A stretch of 35,032 nt of DNA, from NCBI GenBank assembly GCA_023390245.1, contig JAEWDF010000004.1, forward strand, positions 1 through 35,032. Reading direction: 5' to 3'. The first letter of the stretch is position 1. Each line of letters opens with the position of its first letter. Origin of the DNA: Pseudomonadota bacterium. Lineage in GTDB: Bacteria > Pseudomonadota > Alphaproteobacteria > Caulobacterales > Caulobacteraceae. The position numbers were made by a program, and so were the translations under genes. A model generated the notes under the pieces. It worked only from the letters and a program-made list of their open reading frames with translations. It searched no databases and was not told where the DNA came from. Positions 26,601-33,236 of the stretch are shown in pieces.

Positions 26601-26910
26601 TCTGCGGCCGATCCTGATGACGTCCTTCGCCTTCATCCTGGGCGTGGTGCCGCTGATGCTGGCCACGGGTCCGGGGGCGGAGATGCGTCAGTCGCTGGGC
26701 ACGGCCGTGTTCTCGGGCATGCTGGGGGTGACCTTCTTCGGCCTGATCTTCACGCCGGTGTTCTACGTCGTCATGCGCTGGCTGTCGGGCAAGCTGCCCA
26801 AGACGCCGGGCAAGGAACGTCAGCTCCCCACCACCTACGGCCGACCGCCGCATGATCCCATCACCGATCCGGACGGCCCCGCGCCGGCGACGGGACGGAC
26901 TGGAAACTGA
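23647..26910 (+). CDS. acrB: RND multidrug efflux pump, inner-membrane subunit (AcrB/MexB type)
   Basis: Proton-driven trimeric pump of the hydrophobic/amphiphilic efflux (HAE-1) family, 1087 residues, slightly longer than the usual 1030-1050. It opens MNISRFFIDRPIFAAVIAVV as these pumps do. Proton-relay residues are present: Asp411 and Asp412 in VDDAIVVVEN (AcrB Asp407/408) and Lys954 in ALAAKNAILIVEF (AcrB Lys940). The two large periplasmic loops between segments 1-2 and 7-8 and about twelve membrane segments are recognisable. A C-terminal tail rich in Pro and Gly (after LSGKLPKTPGK) accounts for extra length. It follows acrA by three bases and precedes the outer-membrane factor by two. It likely exports drugs, dyes or bile-type compounds; substrates cannot be told from sequence. 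Confidence 0.96.
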   Translation: MNISRFFIDRPIFAAVIAVVITIIGVFAYPLLPLSQYPEIAPPTITINAAYPGASAETLAETVAAPIEQEVNGVENMLYITSSSTSDGAVAITVTFNPGTDLDDAQVLVQNRVALAEPRLPEAVRQTGITVNKAETGFLMILGLTSPSGALNNDYVGNYANSTLRDRLLRIEGVGQVQVFGGGNYSMRVWIDPAKAAERGLTGPDIVAALRAQNVQAAAGSIGQPPFPNSAAAFQLPVQVQGRLTDPDEFGNVVLKTDAQGRVTTLRDVARIELGAQDYGIRGFFDGQRGVGIAIVQQPGANALGTAERVLAEVEALKADLPAGMDVSVPYNPTEFVAASVESVQHTLLEAVILVVIVVMVFLQTWRAAIIPIVAIPVALVATFAVQLALGYSINSLSLFALVLAVGIVVDDAIVVVENVERGLRDGLTPKEAAYRSMQEVSGALIAIGLVLVSVFVPTMFVPGIPGIFYRQFAVVIAAASIVSLIVSLTLSPAMAALLLKPHVEHDEHARKPGLWGSVMYYGGWAGRKFNEGFDWLSDRYGRLTARLVRTVAIVLVVYGILLGVTGWRLMATPSGFIPEQDQGFLIGVIQLPAGASLDRTEAVMTRAREIIQGTDGVDGTVAFAGLDGSSFSFGSNAATIFVRLKPHEERTKEQAAVMLGNAITMAAGSIEEANIFVIAPPAVQGLGNGNGFKMMVQDTSGAGYRALEGATFAMMGAAAQAPDQVSQVFSTYNTGSPRIQADVDRDKALMMGVQPSSVFDTLGVYLGSSYVNDFNYLGRTFRVTAQAEPTARDDIADIANLKTRSSSGAMVPIGSVANLREDSGPSRIVRYNLFPAAELQGQPAPGVSSGQALGVMEDMAANTLPQGFSYEWTELALQQKQAGSGAALIFVMSVVFVFLVLAAQYEAFTLPMAVILIVPMCLLAAMIGVNIRGLDNNILVQIGLVVLIALAAKNAILIVEFAKQAEEEEGMNRFDAAVSAARTRLRPILMTSFAFILGVVPLMLATGPGAEMRQSLGTAVFSGMLGVTFFGLIFTPVFYVVMRWLSGKLPKTPGKERQLPTTYGRPPHDPITDPDGPAPATGRTGN

Positions 26911-26912
26911 CC

Positions 26913-28346
26913 ATGACCCGCAACAAGACCCTGACCTTCCTGACCGCGTCGGCCGCCAGCGCTCTGCTCGCCGCCTGCGCCGTCGGGCCCAAGGCGCCGG
27001 TCGCCGATCTTCCTTCCGCAGGAACGGGCGCCTTCGTCGGCGCGGCCAACCCGGCCGTGTCGACCGCTCAGGCGCGCGACGACTGGTGGCGGCTGTACGA
27101 CGACCCGGCGCTGGACGCCCTGATCCGTCAGGCCTTCACCGAGAACAACGACCTGGAGGCGGCCTTCGCCAATCTCAGGGCCGTTCGCGCCTCCCTGTCC
27201 GAGGCGCGCGTCGGCCGCCTGCCGACCACCTCGACCAGCGGGGCCTACACCCGCAGCCGGTCGTCGGCGGCGACCTCCGCCGTCGTGGGGCCGGACGGCA
27301 AGGCGCCGGAAGTCGACGTCTATGACGTCGGCCTGGACGCCAGCTACGAGATCGACCTGTTCGGCCGCGTGGAATCCACCATTCGCGCCGCCCGCGCCGA
27401 CGTCCGCGCCGCCGAGGCGGCCTTTGCGACGGTGCAGGTCAGCGTGGCCGCCGAAACAGCGCGCGCTTACGCCGACACCTGCTCGGCCAACGCCCAGATC
27501 GCCGTGGCGGAGCGGACGCTGGGCCTGCAGCGCGACACCGCCCGCCTGACCGAGCGTCTGCTGGACGCCGGCGCCGGGAACGGCCTGTCGGTCGCCAGCG
27601 CCCGCGCGGCGGTGGCCTCGACGGCGGCGACCCTGCCGACCCTGCGCGCCTCTCGCAACGAGGCGCTGTTCCGCCTGGCCACCCTGACCGGCCGCACGCC
27701 GGCCGAGGTCGACCAGGCCGCCGCCGCCTGCACCCGCCCGCCGCAGCTAACGCAGCCGATCCCGGTCGGCGACGGCGCCCAGCTTCTGGCCCGCCGTCCG
27801 GACGTGCGCCAGGCCGAGGCCAATCTGGCCGCCGCCGCCGCCCGCGTGAACGTGGCGACCGCCTCGCTCTATCCCAGCATCAGCCTGGGCGGTTCGATCG
27901 GCTCGACCGCCCTGGACGGCGACGGGCTGGGCGACGACGAGAACGTCCGCTTCAGCTTCGGCCCGCTGATCAGCTGGTCCTTCCCCAACGTCTTCGCCGC
28001 TCGCGCACGGATCGAGGCGGCGGACGCGCGGTCGCAGGCCGCCCTGGCGACCTTCGACCAGACAGTCCTGGCGGCGTTGCAGGAGACCGAGACGGCCCTG
28101 TCGAACTACGCCAATGAGCTGGACCGCCGCGCGGCCCTGGCCGAGGCGCGCGACCAGGCGGCCCGCGCCGCCGGCCTGTCGCGCCAACGGTTCGAGACCG
28201 GCGTGGACAGCTTCCTGATCGTGCTGGACGCCGAGCGCACCCAGGCCCAGGCCGAGGCCGCTCTGGCGCAGTCCGAGTCCCTGCTGACCACCTACCAGAT
28301 CGCCCTGTTCAAGGCGCTGGCCGGCGGCTGGGCGCCGGAAGCCTGA
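26913..28346 (+). CDS. nodT: Outer-membrane factor lipoprotein (NodT/OprM type)
   Basis: Outer-membrane channel of tripartite efflux, 477 residues. A lipoprotein signal with Cys22 (SALLAACAVGP) is followed by DDWWRLYDDPALDALIRQAF, the usual start of NodT-family factors. Two repeats then follow, each with a beta-hairpin pair and long Ala/Gln/Glu-rich helices that build the periplasmic tunnel; LLARRPDVRQAEANLAAA and ASLYPSISLGGSIG mark the second repeat. The ATG comes two bases after the acrB stop, so it is clearly the third gene of the operon. The combination acrA-acrB-nodT is the arrangement I recall in Caulobacter. A terminator follows 50 bases downstream. Confidence 0.93.
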   Translation: MTRNKTLTFLTASAASALLAACAVGPKAPVADLPSAGTGAFVGAANPAVSTAQARDDWWRLYDDPALDALIRQAFTENNDLEAAFANLRAVRASLSEARVGRLPTTSTSGAYTRSRSSAATSAVVGPDGKAPEVDVYDVGLDASYEIDLFGRVESTIRAARADVRAAEAAFATVQVSVAAETARAYADTCSANAQIAVAERTLGLQRDTARLTERLLDAGAGNGLSVASARAAVASTAATLPTLRASRNEALFRLATLTGRTPAEVDQAAAACTRPPQLTQPIPVGDGAQLLARRPDVRQAEANLAAAAARVNVATASLYPSISLGGSIGSTALDGDGLGDDENVRFSFGPLISWSFPNVFAARARIEAADARSQAALATFDQTVLAALQETETALSNYANELDRRAALAEARDQAARAAGLSRQRFETGVDSFLIVLDAERTQAQAEAALAQSESLLTTYQIALFKALAGGWAPEA

Positions 28347-28396
28347 CGCCCGGATTCGTCATCCTCGGGCTGGTTCCCAAGGGACCTGAATTGCAG

Positions 28397-28427
28397 AAGG
28401 GACGCGTCGATGGCGCGTCCCTTTTTC
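28397..28427 (+). terminator. Rho-independent terminator after the efflux operon
   Basis: AAGGGACGCG (28397-28406) pairs with CGCGTCCCTT (28414-28423) across a seven-base loop and is followed by TTTC, giving a run of five Ts with the stem end. It lies 50 bases past nodT and before the convergent TipF-like gene. Confidence 0.85.
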
Positions 28428-28482
28428 ATGACCGGACGGCGCGTGCCCTGGATGAACCTGGGGATCGCGGGAGGGCCTGACG

Positions 28483-29754
28483 TCAGTTATAGCGGCGGCG
28501 CTGTTCGGCGCTGCGCAGGGTGGAGCGCAGGAACTCGGCCGGCGGGTCGGTCTCGGCCAGCACCTCGTCCTTGATGGCGCGCGGCTCTCCGAACAGGTGC
28601 CCCTGGCCCATGGAGACGTCCAGCTCCAGGATGTCGACCACCTGCCGCTCGGCCTCCACCTTCTCGGCGATGACCTCGACGCCATAGCGGCGCGTCAGGC
28701 CGGCGAAGTCGGCCGCCTGGATGTCGGGCATGGAGCGCAGCGGCGCGCCGCCGTCCAGGTCCAGCAACTGCTCGATCAGCAGGTCGGCGGCGACCTTGAT
28801 GAACTTCACGTCCGAGCGTTGCAGGTCGGCGAAGTCGAGATCCAGCGTCTGCACCTTGTCCAGAGAGAAGCGGAAGCCCAGGTCGGCCAGCTTGGCCATG
28901 TTGCGCGCCTCGACCGCGCCGCGCGCATCGAAATTGGCCTGGCCCAGCTCGAAGATCAGCGCCTGGTTGAGGTCGCGGTTCTCGCTGAGGAAGTCCAGGA
29001 ACTTGGGGAAGAAGGCCTCGTCGCCCAGGCTGGTCAGGGCGATGTTGCAGAAGACGCCGACCTTGCGGTCCTGGCGCGCCAGCCGCCGCACGATCTGGGC
29101 GCAGCGGAACAGCAAGAGGTTGTCGATGGCGGGGACCAGGCCCTCGCCCTCGGCCACCGACAGGTATTCGGCGGGCATCATCACCCGGTCCGAGGCGTCG
29201 CGCAGGCGGGTGAAGCTTTCGTAGAAGATGGTGCGGCGCTGGGGCAGGGTGACGACCGGCTGGAGGTACAGGTCCACCCGATTTTCACTTAGCGCGTCGT
29301 GGATGGTCTGAAGCAGCAGGTTCGACTGCACCTGGCGACGGCCCTCGAAGGTGTCGCCGGTCAGGGGCGTGCTGGCCAGCCGCTGGTCGATGCTTTCACT
29401 CATCTGCTGGACCAGGCTCTCCAGCATCCGCACCTCGCCGGTCAGGGCGTTGGTGTCGGTCAGGGCGCCGCTCTCGATCGCCTGGGCCAGTTCGGTCAGG
29501 GCGCCCTGGGTGGATTCCATCGCGTCGGCCAGGAGGCGGTGCGCCTCGCGGACCTGGTCGATTTCCTTTTTCAGGGCGCGCCGCTCGGCGATGCCGGTGA
29601 CGACGGCGTGGATGGCGCCCAGCACCCCGGCCGCGCCCAGGGTCCCCGCCACGCCCGCGCCGACGCCCAGCCCCGCGCGCCACAGGAAGGCGCCCACGGT
29701 CATGCCGAGAAACAGGTAGGCGAAATAGAGGAAGCCCGTGGTGATGTTGCGCAT
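28483..29754 (-). CDS. tipF: TipF-like membrane protein with degenerate EAL domain
   Basis: A 423-residue protein with two N-terminal membrane segments (about residues 6-55), a coiled-coil stretch (about 60-130) and a C-terminal EAL domain (about 150-410). The catalytic EAL signature is ESF (Glu179-Ser180-Phe181), and the usual DDFG metal motif reads LDKV, so phosphodiesterase activity is unlikely. Other ligand-type residues remain (FELGQ, VKFIKV, EKVEAE, GQGHLFGEP), as in a c-di-GMP receptor. This layout matches Caulobacter TipF, which binds c-di-GMP and directs flagellum placement at the new pole. No flagellar gene lies nearby to confirm it. No clear ribosome binding site precedes the ATG. 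Confidence 0.72.
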   Translation of the reverse strand: MRNITTGFLYFAYLFLGMTVGAFLWRAGLGVGAGVAGTLGAAGVLGAIHAVVTGIAERRALKKEIDQVREAHRLLADAMESTQGALTELAQAIESGALTDTNALTGEVRMLESLVQQMSESIDQRLASTPLTGDTFEGRRQVQSNLLLQTIHDALSENRVDLYLQPVVTLPQRRTIFYESFTRLRDASDRVMMPAEYLSVAEGEGLVPAIDNLLLFRCAQIVRRLARQDRKVGVFCNIALTSLGDEAFFPKFLDFLSENRDLNQALIFELGQANFDARGAVEARNMAKLADLGFRFSLDKVQTLDLDFADLQRSDVKFIKVAADLLIEQLLDLDGGAPLRSMPDIQAADFAGLTRRYGVEVIAEKVEAERQVVDILELDVSMGQGHLFGEPRAIKDEVLAETDPPAEFLRSTLRSAEQRRRYN

Positions 29755-29865
29755 CGGTTCGGCGCGTGGCCCTCATCCGGATGGAATCGCCCGAGTATCG
29801 GGCTATCAAGGGCGTTCGGCTAGAGCGGGAACCAAGATATCCCCGCCGGAAATGGAAGGAAGCGC

Positions 29866-30636
29866 ATGGAATTGTTCGATCTGACCGGAAAGGTCGCCGT
29901 CATCACCGGCTCGTCGCGCGGCATCGGCAAGGCGATCGCCGAGCGGCTGGCGGAACACGGCGCGCGCGTGGTCATCTCCTCGCGCAAGGCCGGACCGTGC
30001 GACGAGGTCGCCGCCGAGATCAACGGGCGCTTTGGCGAAGGCCGCGCCATCGCCGTGCCCGCCAACATCGCCTCCAAGCAAGAGCTCCAGCGTCTGGTGG
30101 ATGAAACCAACGCCGCCTTCGGCCGCATCGACATCCTGGTCTGCAACGCCGCGACCAACCCCTACGCCGGACCCATGGCCGGTATCGCCGACGAGCAGTT
30201 CGAGAAGATCCTTCAGAACAACGTCGTCTCCAACCATTGGCTGATCCAGATGGTCGCCCCGCAGATGGTTGAGCGCAAGGATGGGTCGATCCTGATCATC
30301 TCGTCCATCGGCGGCCTGCGCGGCAACGCCCTGATCGGCGCCTACAACATCTCCAAGGCCGCCGACATGCAGCTGGCGCGCAACCTGGCGGTCGAATACG
30401 GGCCGTCGAACGTGCGGGTGAACTGCATCGCGCCGGGCCTGGTTCAGACCGACTTCGCCAAATATCTGTGGGAGAACCCCGAGCTGCTGAAGACCGTCAC
30501 CGATCCGGCGCCGCTGAAAAGGATCGGCCAGCCCGATGAAATCGCGGGCACGGCGGTCTATCTGTGCAGCCCTGCGTCGGCCTATGTGACCGGCCAGACC
30601 CTTGTGGTGGACGGTGGACTGACGATTGCCTGGTGA
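29866..30636 (+). CDS. Short-chain dehydrogenase/reductase
   Basis: A classical SDR oxidoreductase of 256 residues using NAD(P). The cofactor motif is TGSSRGIG (residues about 15-22), with SSRK after the second strand favouring NADPH. The catalytic set is Ser147 (ISSIGG), Tyr160 and Lys164 (YNISK). The structural NNAG motif is replaced by CNAA. The end LVVDGGLTIAW is normal for the family. GGAAGGAAGC just before the ATG supports the start. The gene is divergent from the TipF-like gene (111-base gap) and its stop overlaps the start region of the acyltransferase gene. The substrate cannot be deduced; DHRS4-type carbonyl reductases and acyl-chain dehydrogenases look similar. Confidence 0.9.
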   Translation: MELFDLTGKVAVITGSSRGIGKAIAERLAEHGARVVISSRKAGPCDEVAAEINGRFGEGRAIAVPANIASKQELQRLVDETNAAFGRIDILVCNAATNPYAGPMAGIADEQFEKILQNNVVSNHWLIQMVAPQMVERKDGSILIISSIGGLRGNALIGAYNISKAADMQLARNLAVEYGPSNVRVNCIAPGLVQTDFAKYLWENPELLKTVTDPAPLKRIGQPDEIAGTAVYLCSPASAYVTGQTLVVDGGLTIAW

Positions 30637-31612
30637 ACAAACCGACCCGCGCTCAAACAGCCGCAGGGGCGATGGTGCTGTCAGCTTCCGCCGGGATCTG
30701 ACCTGGCGGCTGGAAGCCGTGGCCTTTCGGGGGCTGTTCGGCTTCCTGCGCCTGCTGGGGGTCGAGCGGGCCTCCGCGCTGGGCGGCTGGCTGCTGCGGA
30801 CGCTGGGGCCGAAGACGGGAACGCAGAAGACGGTGATGCGAAATCTGCGCATCGCCTTCCCCGACATGCCGCCCGCCGAACGCGAACGGCTGGCGCTGGA
30901 CCAGTGGGACCAGACCGGCCGCACCTTCGCCGAACTGGCGGTCATGGACCAATTGACGCCCGAGGGCGGGCGCGTCGAGGTGGTGGGGATCGAGCGCCTG
31001 CACGCCCTGCGCGACGGCGGCAGGCCGGCCGTCCTCATCTCGGGCCACCTGGCCAACTTCGAGGTCATGGCGGCGGTGATCATGGCCGCCGGCGTGCCGT
31101 GCCAGGTGACCTATCGCGCGGCCAACAACCCCTATGTCGACGCCCTGATCCGCCGGAGCCGCGAGCGGTACGGCATCCGCCTGTTCGCGCCCAAGGGCGA
31201 CGGCACGCGCGAACTGATGACCGGGATGAAGCGGGGCGATTCCATCGCCCTGCTGGTCGACCAGAAATACAATCAGGGGCCGGAGGTCCGGTTCTTCGAC
31301 CAGCCGGTCAACGCCTCGCCCGGCGCGGCGCGGCTGGCGCTGCGCTTCGGCACGGTGATGCAGCCGCTGTCGGTCGTTCGTCTGCCGGGCGTGCGCTTTC
31401 GCGTCACGGCTCACGAGCCGATCGTCGTCCACGACACCGGCGACAAGGCGGGCGACATCCTGCGCGGCGTCCAGGCCGCCAACGCCTTCGTCGAGGATCG
31501 CGTGCGCGAGCATCCGGTGGACTGGTTCTGGGTCCACAAGCGCTGGCCCGACGAGGTCTATGCGGCGCTGGACCGGCCGGCGTCGGACGACCGTCGGAAC
31601 GGCCCGTCGTAG
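30626..31612 (+). CDS. LpxL/HtrB-type lipid A or lysophospholipid acyltransferase
   Basis: Inner-membrane acyltransferase of the HtrB/LpxL family, which transfers acyl chains from acyl-ACP to a lipid A precursor or lysolipid. The catalytic H-x5-E box is GHLANFEV, with family features NLRIAFPDM, KGDGTRELM, LLVDQKYNQGPEV and HPVDWFWVHKRWP. Conserved similarity seems to begin around SFRRDLTWRLEA. The only in-frame start before that is TTG 30626, overlapping the dehydrogenase gene by 11 bases. A GTG at 30633 overlapping the SDR stop (GTGA) would be the natural coupled start, but it is in another frame and stops after 22 codons, suggesting a one-base deletion near the GGGG at 30665-30668. The 3' end overlaps the convergent response regulator by 55 bases. 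Confidence 0.85.
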   Translation: MPGEQTDPRSNSRRGDGAVSFRRDLTWRLEAVAFRGLFGFLRLLGVERASALGGWLLRTLGPKTGTQKTVMRNLRIAFPDMPPAERERLALDQWDQTGRTFAELAVMDQLTPEGGRVEVVGIERLHALRDGGRPAVLISGHLANFEVMAAVIMAAGVPCQVTYRAANNPYVDALIRRSRERYGIRLFAPKGDGTRELMTGMKRGDSIALLVDQKYNQGPEVRFFDQPVNASPGAARLALRFGTVMQPLSVVRLPGVRFRVTAHEPIVVHDTGDKAGDILRGVQAANAFVEDRVREHPVDWFWVHKRWPDEVYAALDRPASDDRRNGPS

Positions 31613-32064
31613 CCCTCAACGTCCCGGCGACGGCGGCAGGGACCGAAGTAGGTATCCGTCTTCACGAACGGTCGCGGCTTGAAGATCACCGCATTGATGC
31701 GGTCCAGCACGGCCTTGGCGGTGATCGGCTTGACGATGAATTCGGTGACGCCGGCGTCGCGCGCCTCGGTGACGCGCTTCTTCTCCGCGTGGCCGGTCAT
31801 CATGATGATCGGCAGATAGACGTTGGGGCTGTCGGGGCTGTTGCGCACCAGGCGGGTGAACTCCACCCCGTCCAGCGGGAACATGTTGAAGTCGACGATG
31901 GCCAGGTCGGTCGGATGCTGGCGCAGCAGGTCGAAGGCGGCGGCGCCGTCCGGCGCCTCGCGCACATGGCGCACGCCGGCCGATTGCAGCACCGCAGAGG
32001 CGATGGCGCGCATGTGCTGGTTGTCGTCGACCAGCAGGACGTTCAGCGACTGGAAGGCGGACAT
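31558..32064 (-). CDS. Receiver-only response regulator (CheY-like)
   Basis: A 168-residue single receiver domain with no output domain. Phosphoacceptor Asp58 (AIVDFNM), the acidic pair at LLVDDNQ, the switch Thr in MMTGHAEKK and the conserved Lys in EFIVKPI are all present. After the receiver comes a basic tail with two related pieces, YFGPCRRRRD and DGPFRRSSD. ATG 32064 is preferred because AGG stands before it and the receiver begins at once; a GTG 12 bases upstream is possible. The last 55 bases are antisense to the acyltransferase 3' end. No histidine kinase is adjacent, so it is an orphan. The arginine-rich tail might serve binding to a partner, RNA or nucleotide; this is conjecture. 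Confidence 0.88.
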   Translation of the reverse strand: MSAFQSLNVLLVDDNQHMRAIASAVLQSAGVRHVREAPDGAAAFDLLRQHPTDLAIVDFNMFPLDGVEFTRLVRNSPDSPNVYLPIIMMTGHAEKKRVTEARDAGVTEFIVKPITAKAVLDRINAVIFKPRPFVKTDTYFGPCRRRRDVEGYDGPFRRSSDAGRSSAA

Positions 32065-32144
32065 GGCGACCTGCACGGCGGTGGATGGCGAAGGCTATGC
32101 CGGGGTTGGTTAACGACCTGTGAGGTTTCGAGCTTGGCTATTGA

Positions 32145-33008
32145 TCAGGCTGAGGTTTCCGGCGCCCGCGCGCCGACCATCAGCGACGGGTCAAGGTTGC
32201 GGTCGCGCCACTTCATGCGCCAGCACAGGTGCGGGCCGGTGGCCCGGCCGGTCGCGCCGATGCGGCCGATGGCCTCTCCGCGCCGCACGCGCTGGCCTTC
32301 GGTCACGTCCAGCCGCGACTGGTGCAGATAGCAGGTGATCAGCCCCTGGCCGTGGTCGATCAGCGTCAGCCCGCCTTCGAAATGCATGCCCGAGCGGGCC
32401 ATGGCGACGCGGCCGTCGGCGGGCGCGCGGATCGCCGTGCCGGCGGGCGCGGCCATGTCGAGCCCGTAGTGCGGCCGCGCCGGCGTGCCGTTCAGCACCC
32501 GCTGCGAACCCCACAGGCTGGTCACGCGATAGGCGTCCAGCGGCCAGGCGAAGCCGCCCTTGAAGCTGTCGTCGTCGGTGCGGCTGGCGAAGCCCTCGGA
32601 CTTCAGCACGATCTCGCGCTGGATCCGCTCCAGCAGCGCCGGGTCGGTGGGCGTGACCGTGGTCTGCGGCAGGCCGTCGATGCGGGTGGAGGGGAAGGCG
32701 TGCGGGGCGACGTCCAGCACGCGCCGGGTCTCGCGGCCGCCGGCGCGCACGGCGACCTCCACGCTGCCGGGCGCGTCGCGGTCGAAGCCGACCACGAACA
32801 GGCCGTCGGCCGAGGCGGCGCTCAGCGCCTCGCCGTCGACGAACACCAGGGCGCGCGGCGCGGTGCGGCCGAAGGCGAAGCCGCCCTGGCGCCAGACGCC
32901 GTTCAGCGCCAGCGGCGGCGGCCCCATGCGCGCCGTCTGGGCGCGCGCAACGGGTGCGGCGAGGGCGGCGGCCGCGCCCAGGACCAGGGTGCGGCGGTCC
33001 GGTCTCAT
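32145..33008 (-). CDS. Exported M23-family (LytM-like) peptidase with altered zinc motif
   Basis: A 287-residue protein with an N-terminal signal carrying double Arg (MRPDRRTLVLG, cleavage near ARA at 23), an N-terminal beta-rich region, and a C-terminal M23 domain (about residues 165-275). M23 enzymes cut peptidoglycan cross-links. The first zinc motif is intact: His180 and Asp184 (HYGLD). His229 (YLHQS) is in place, but the usual HLHW is HLCW (His260, Cys262), replacing the third zinc ligand by Cys. It could still bind zinc or be inactive and act as a regulator of amidases. The ATG overlaps the DUF2093 stop (ATGA) with GGAG upstream, which favours this start over one 14 codons earlier. Confidence 0.88.
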   Translation of the reverse strand: MRPDRRTLVLGAAAALAAPVARAQTARMGPPPLALNGVWRQGGFAFGRTAPRALVFVDGEALSAASADGLFVVGFDRDAPGSVEVAVRAGGRETRRVLDVAPHAFPSTRIDGLPQTTVTPTDPALLERIQREIVLKSEGFASRTDDDSFKGGFAWPLDAYRVTSLWGSQRVLNGTPARPHYGLDMAAPAGTAIRAPADGRVAMARSGMHFEGGLTLIDHGQGLITCYLHQSRLDVTEGQRVRRGEAIGRIGATGRATGPHLCWRMKWRDRNLDPSLMVGARAPETSA

Positions 33009-33205
33009 GCGGCGCTCCGGCTGGCGGCCAGGAATTCGGCCGGGCTCCAATAGGCCTCCTGCCGGACCTCGCTCCAGTAGCGCAGCACCTCCAGCGGGAT
33101 CGGCCGGTCGGTGACCGCGCAGCGCACGAACCGCCCCGGCTTCAGCACGACGAACTCGCCGTCGCCGTAGTGCAGGGTCGCCAGGTCGGAAGGCTTGTAG
33201 TCCAT
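33005..33205 (-). CDS. DUF2093 family protein
   Basis: A small 66-residue protein whose core LHYGDGEFVVLKPGRFVRCAVT and PIPLEVLRYWSEVRQEAYWSP is characteristic of DUF2093, found in Alphaproteobacteria. Function is unknown. It has no signal peptide or membrane segment and is probably cytoplasmic. No Shine-Dalgarno sequence precedes the ATG at 33205. Its stop overlaps the M23 peptidase ATG, so the two are co-translated. It lies 31 bases after the antiporter gene on the same strand, so all three may form one operon. The fixed coupling to a cell-wall peptidase gene hints at a shared envelope role, by context only. Confidence 0.85.
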   Translation of the reverse strand: MDYKPSDLATLHYGDGEFVVLKPGRFVRCAVTDRPIPLEVLRYWSEVRQEAYWSPAEFLAASRSAA

Positions 33206-33236
33206 GCGAGGAGGATAGGCGCGGCGCCCGCCCGGC

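Noticed and set aside
32077..32144. CtrA-type site near the response regulator (GTTAAC at about 32108)
   Set aside because: Only a single TTAAC half-site is present, without a partner at the required spacing.
33206..33236. Promoter between antiporter and DUF2093 genes
   Set aside because: The 31-base gap shows no recognisable promoter elements, and no terminator separates the genes, so read-through is more likely.
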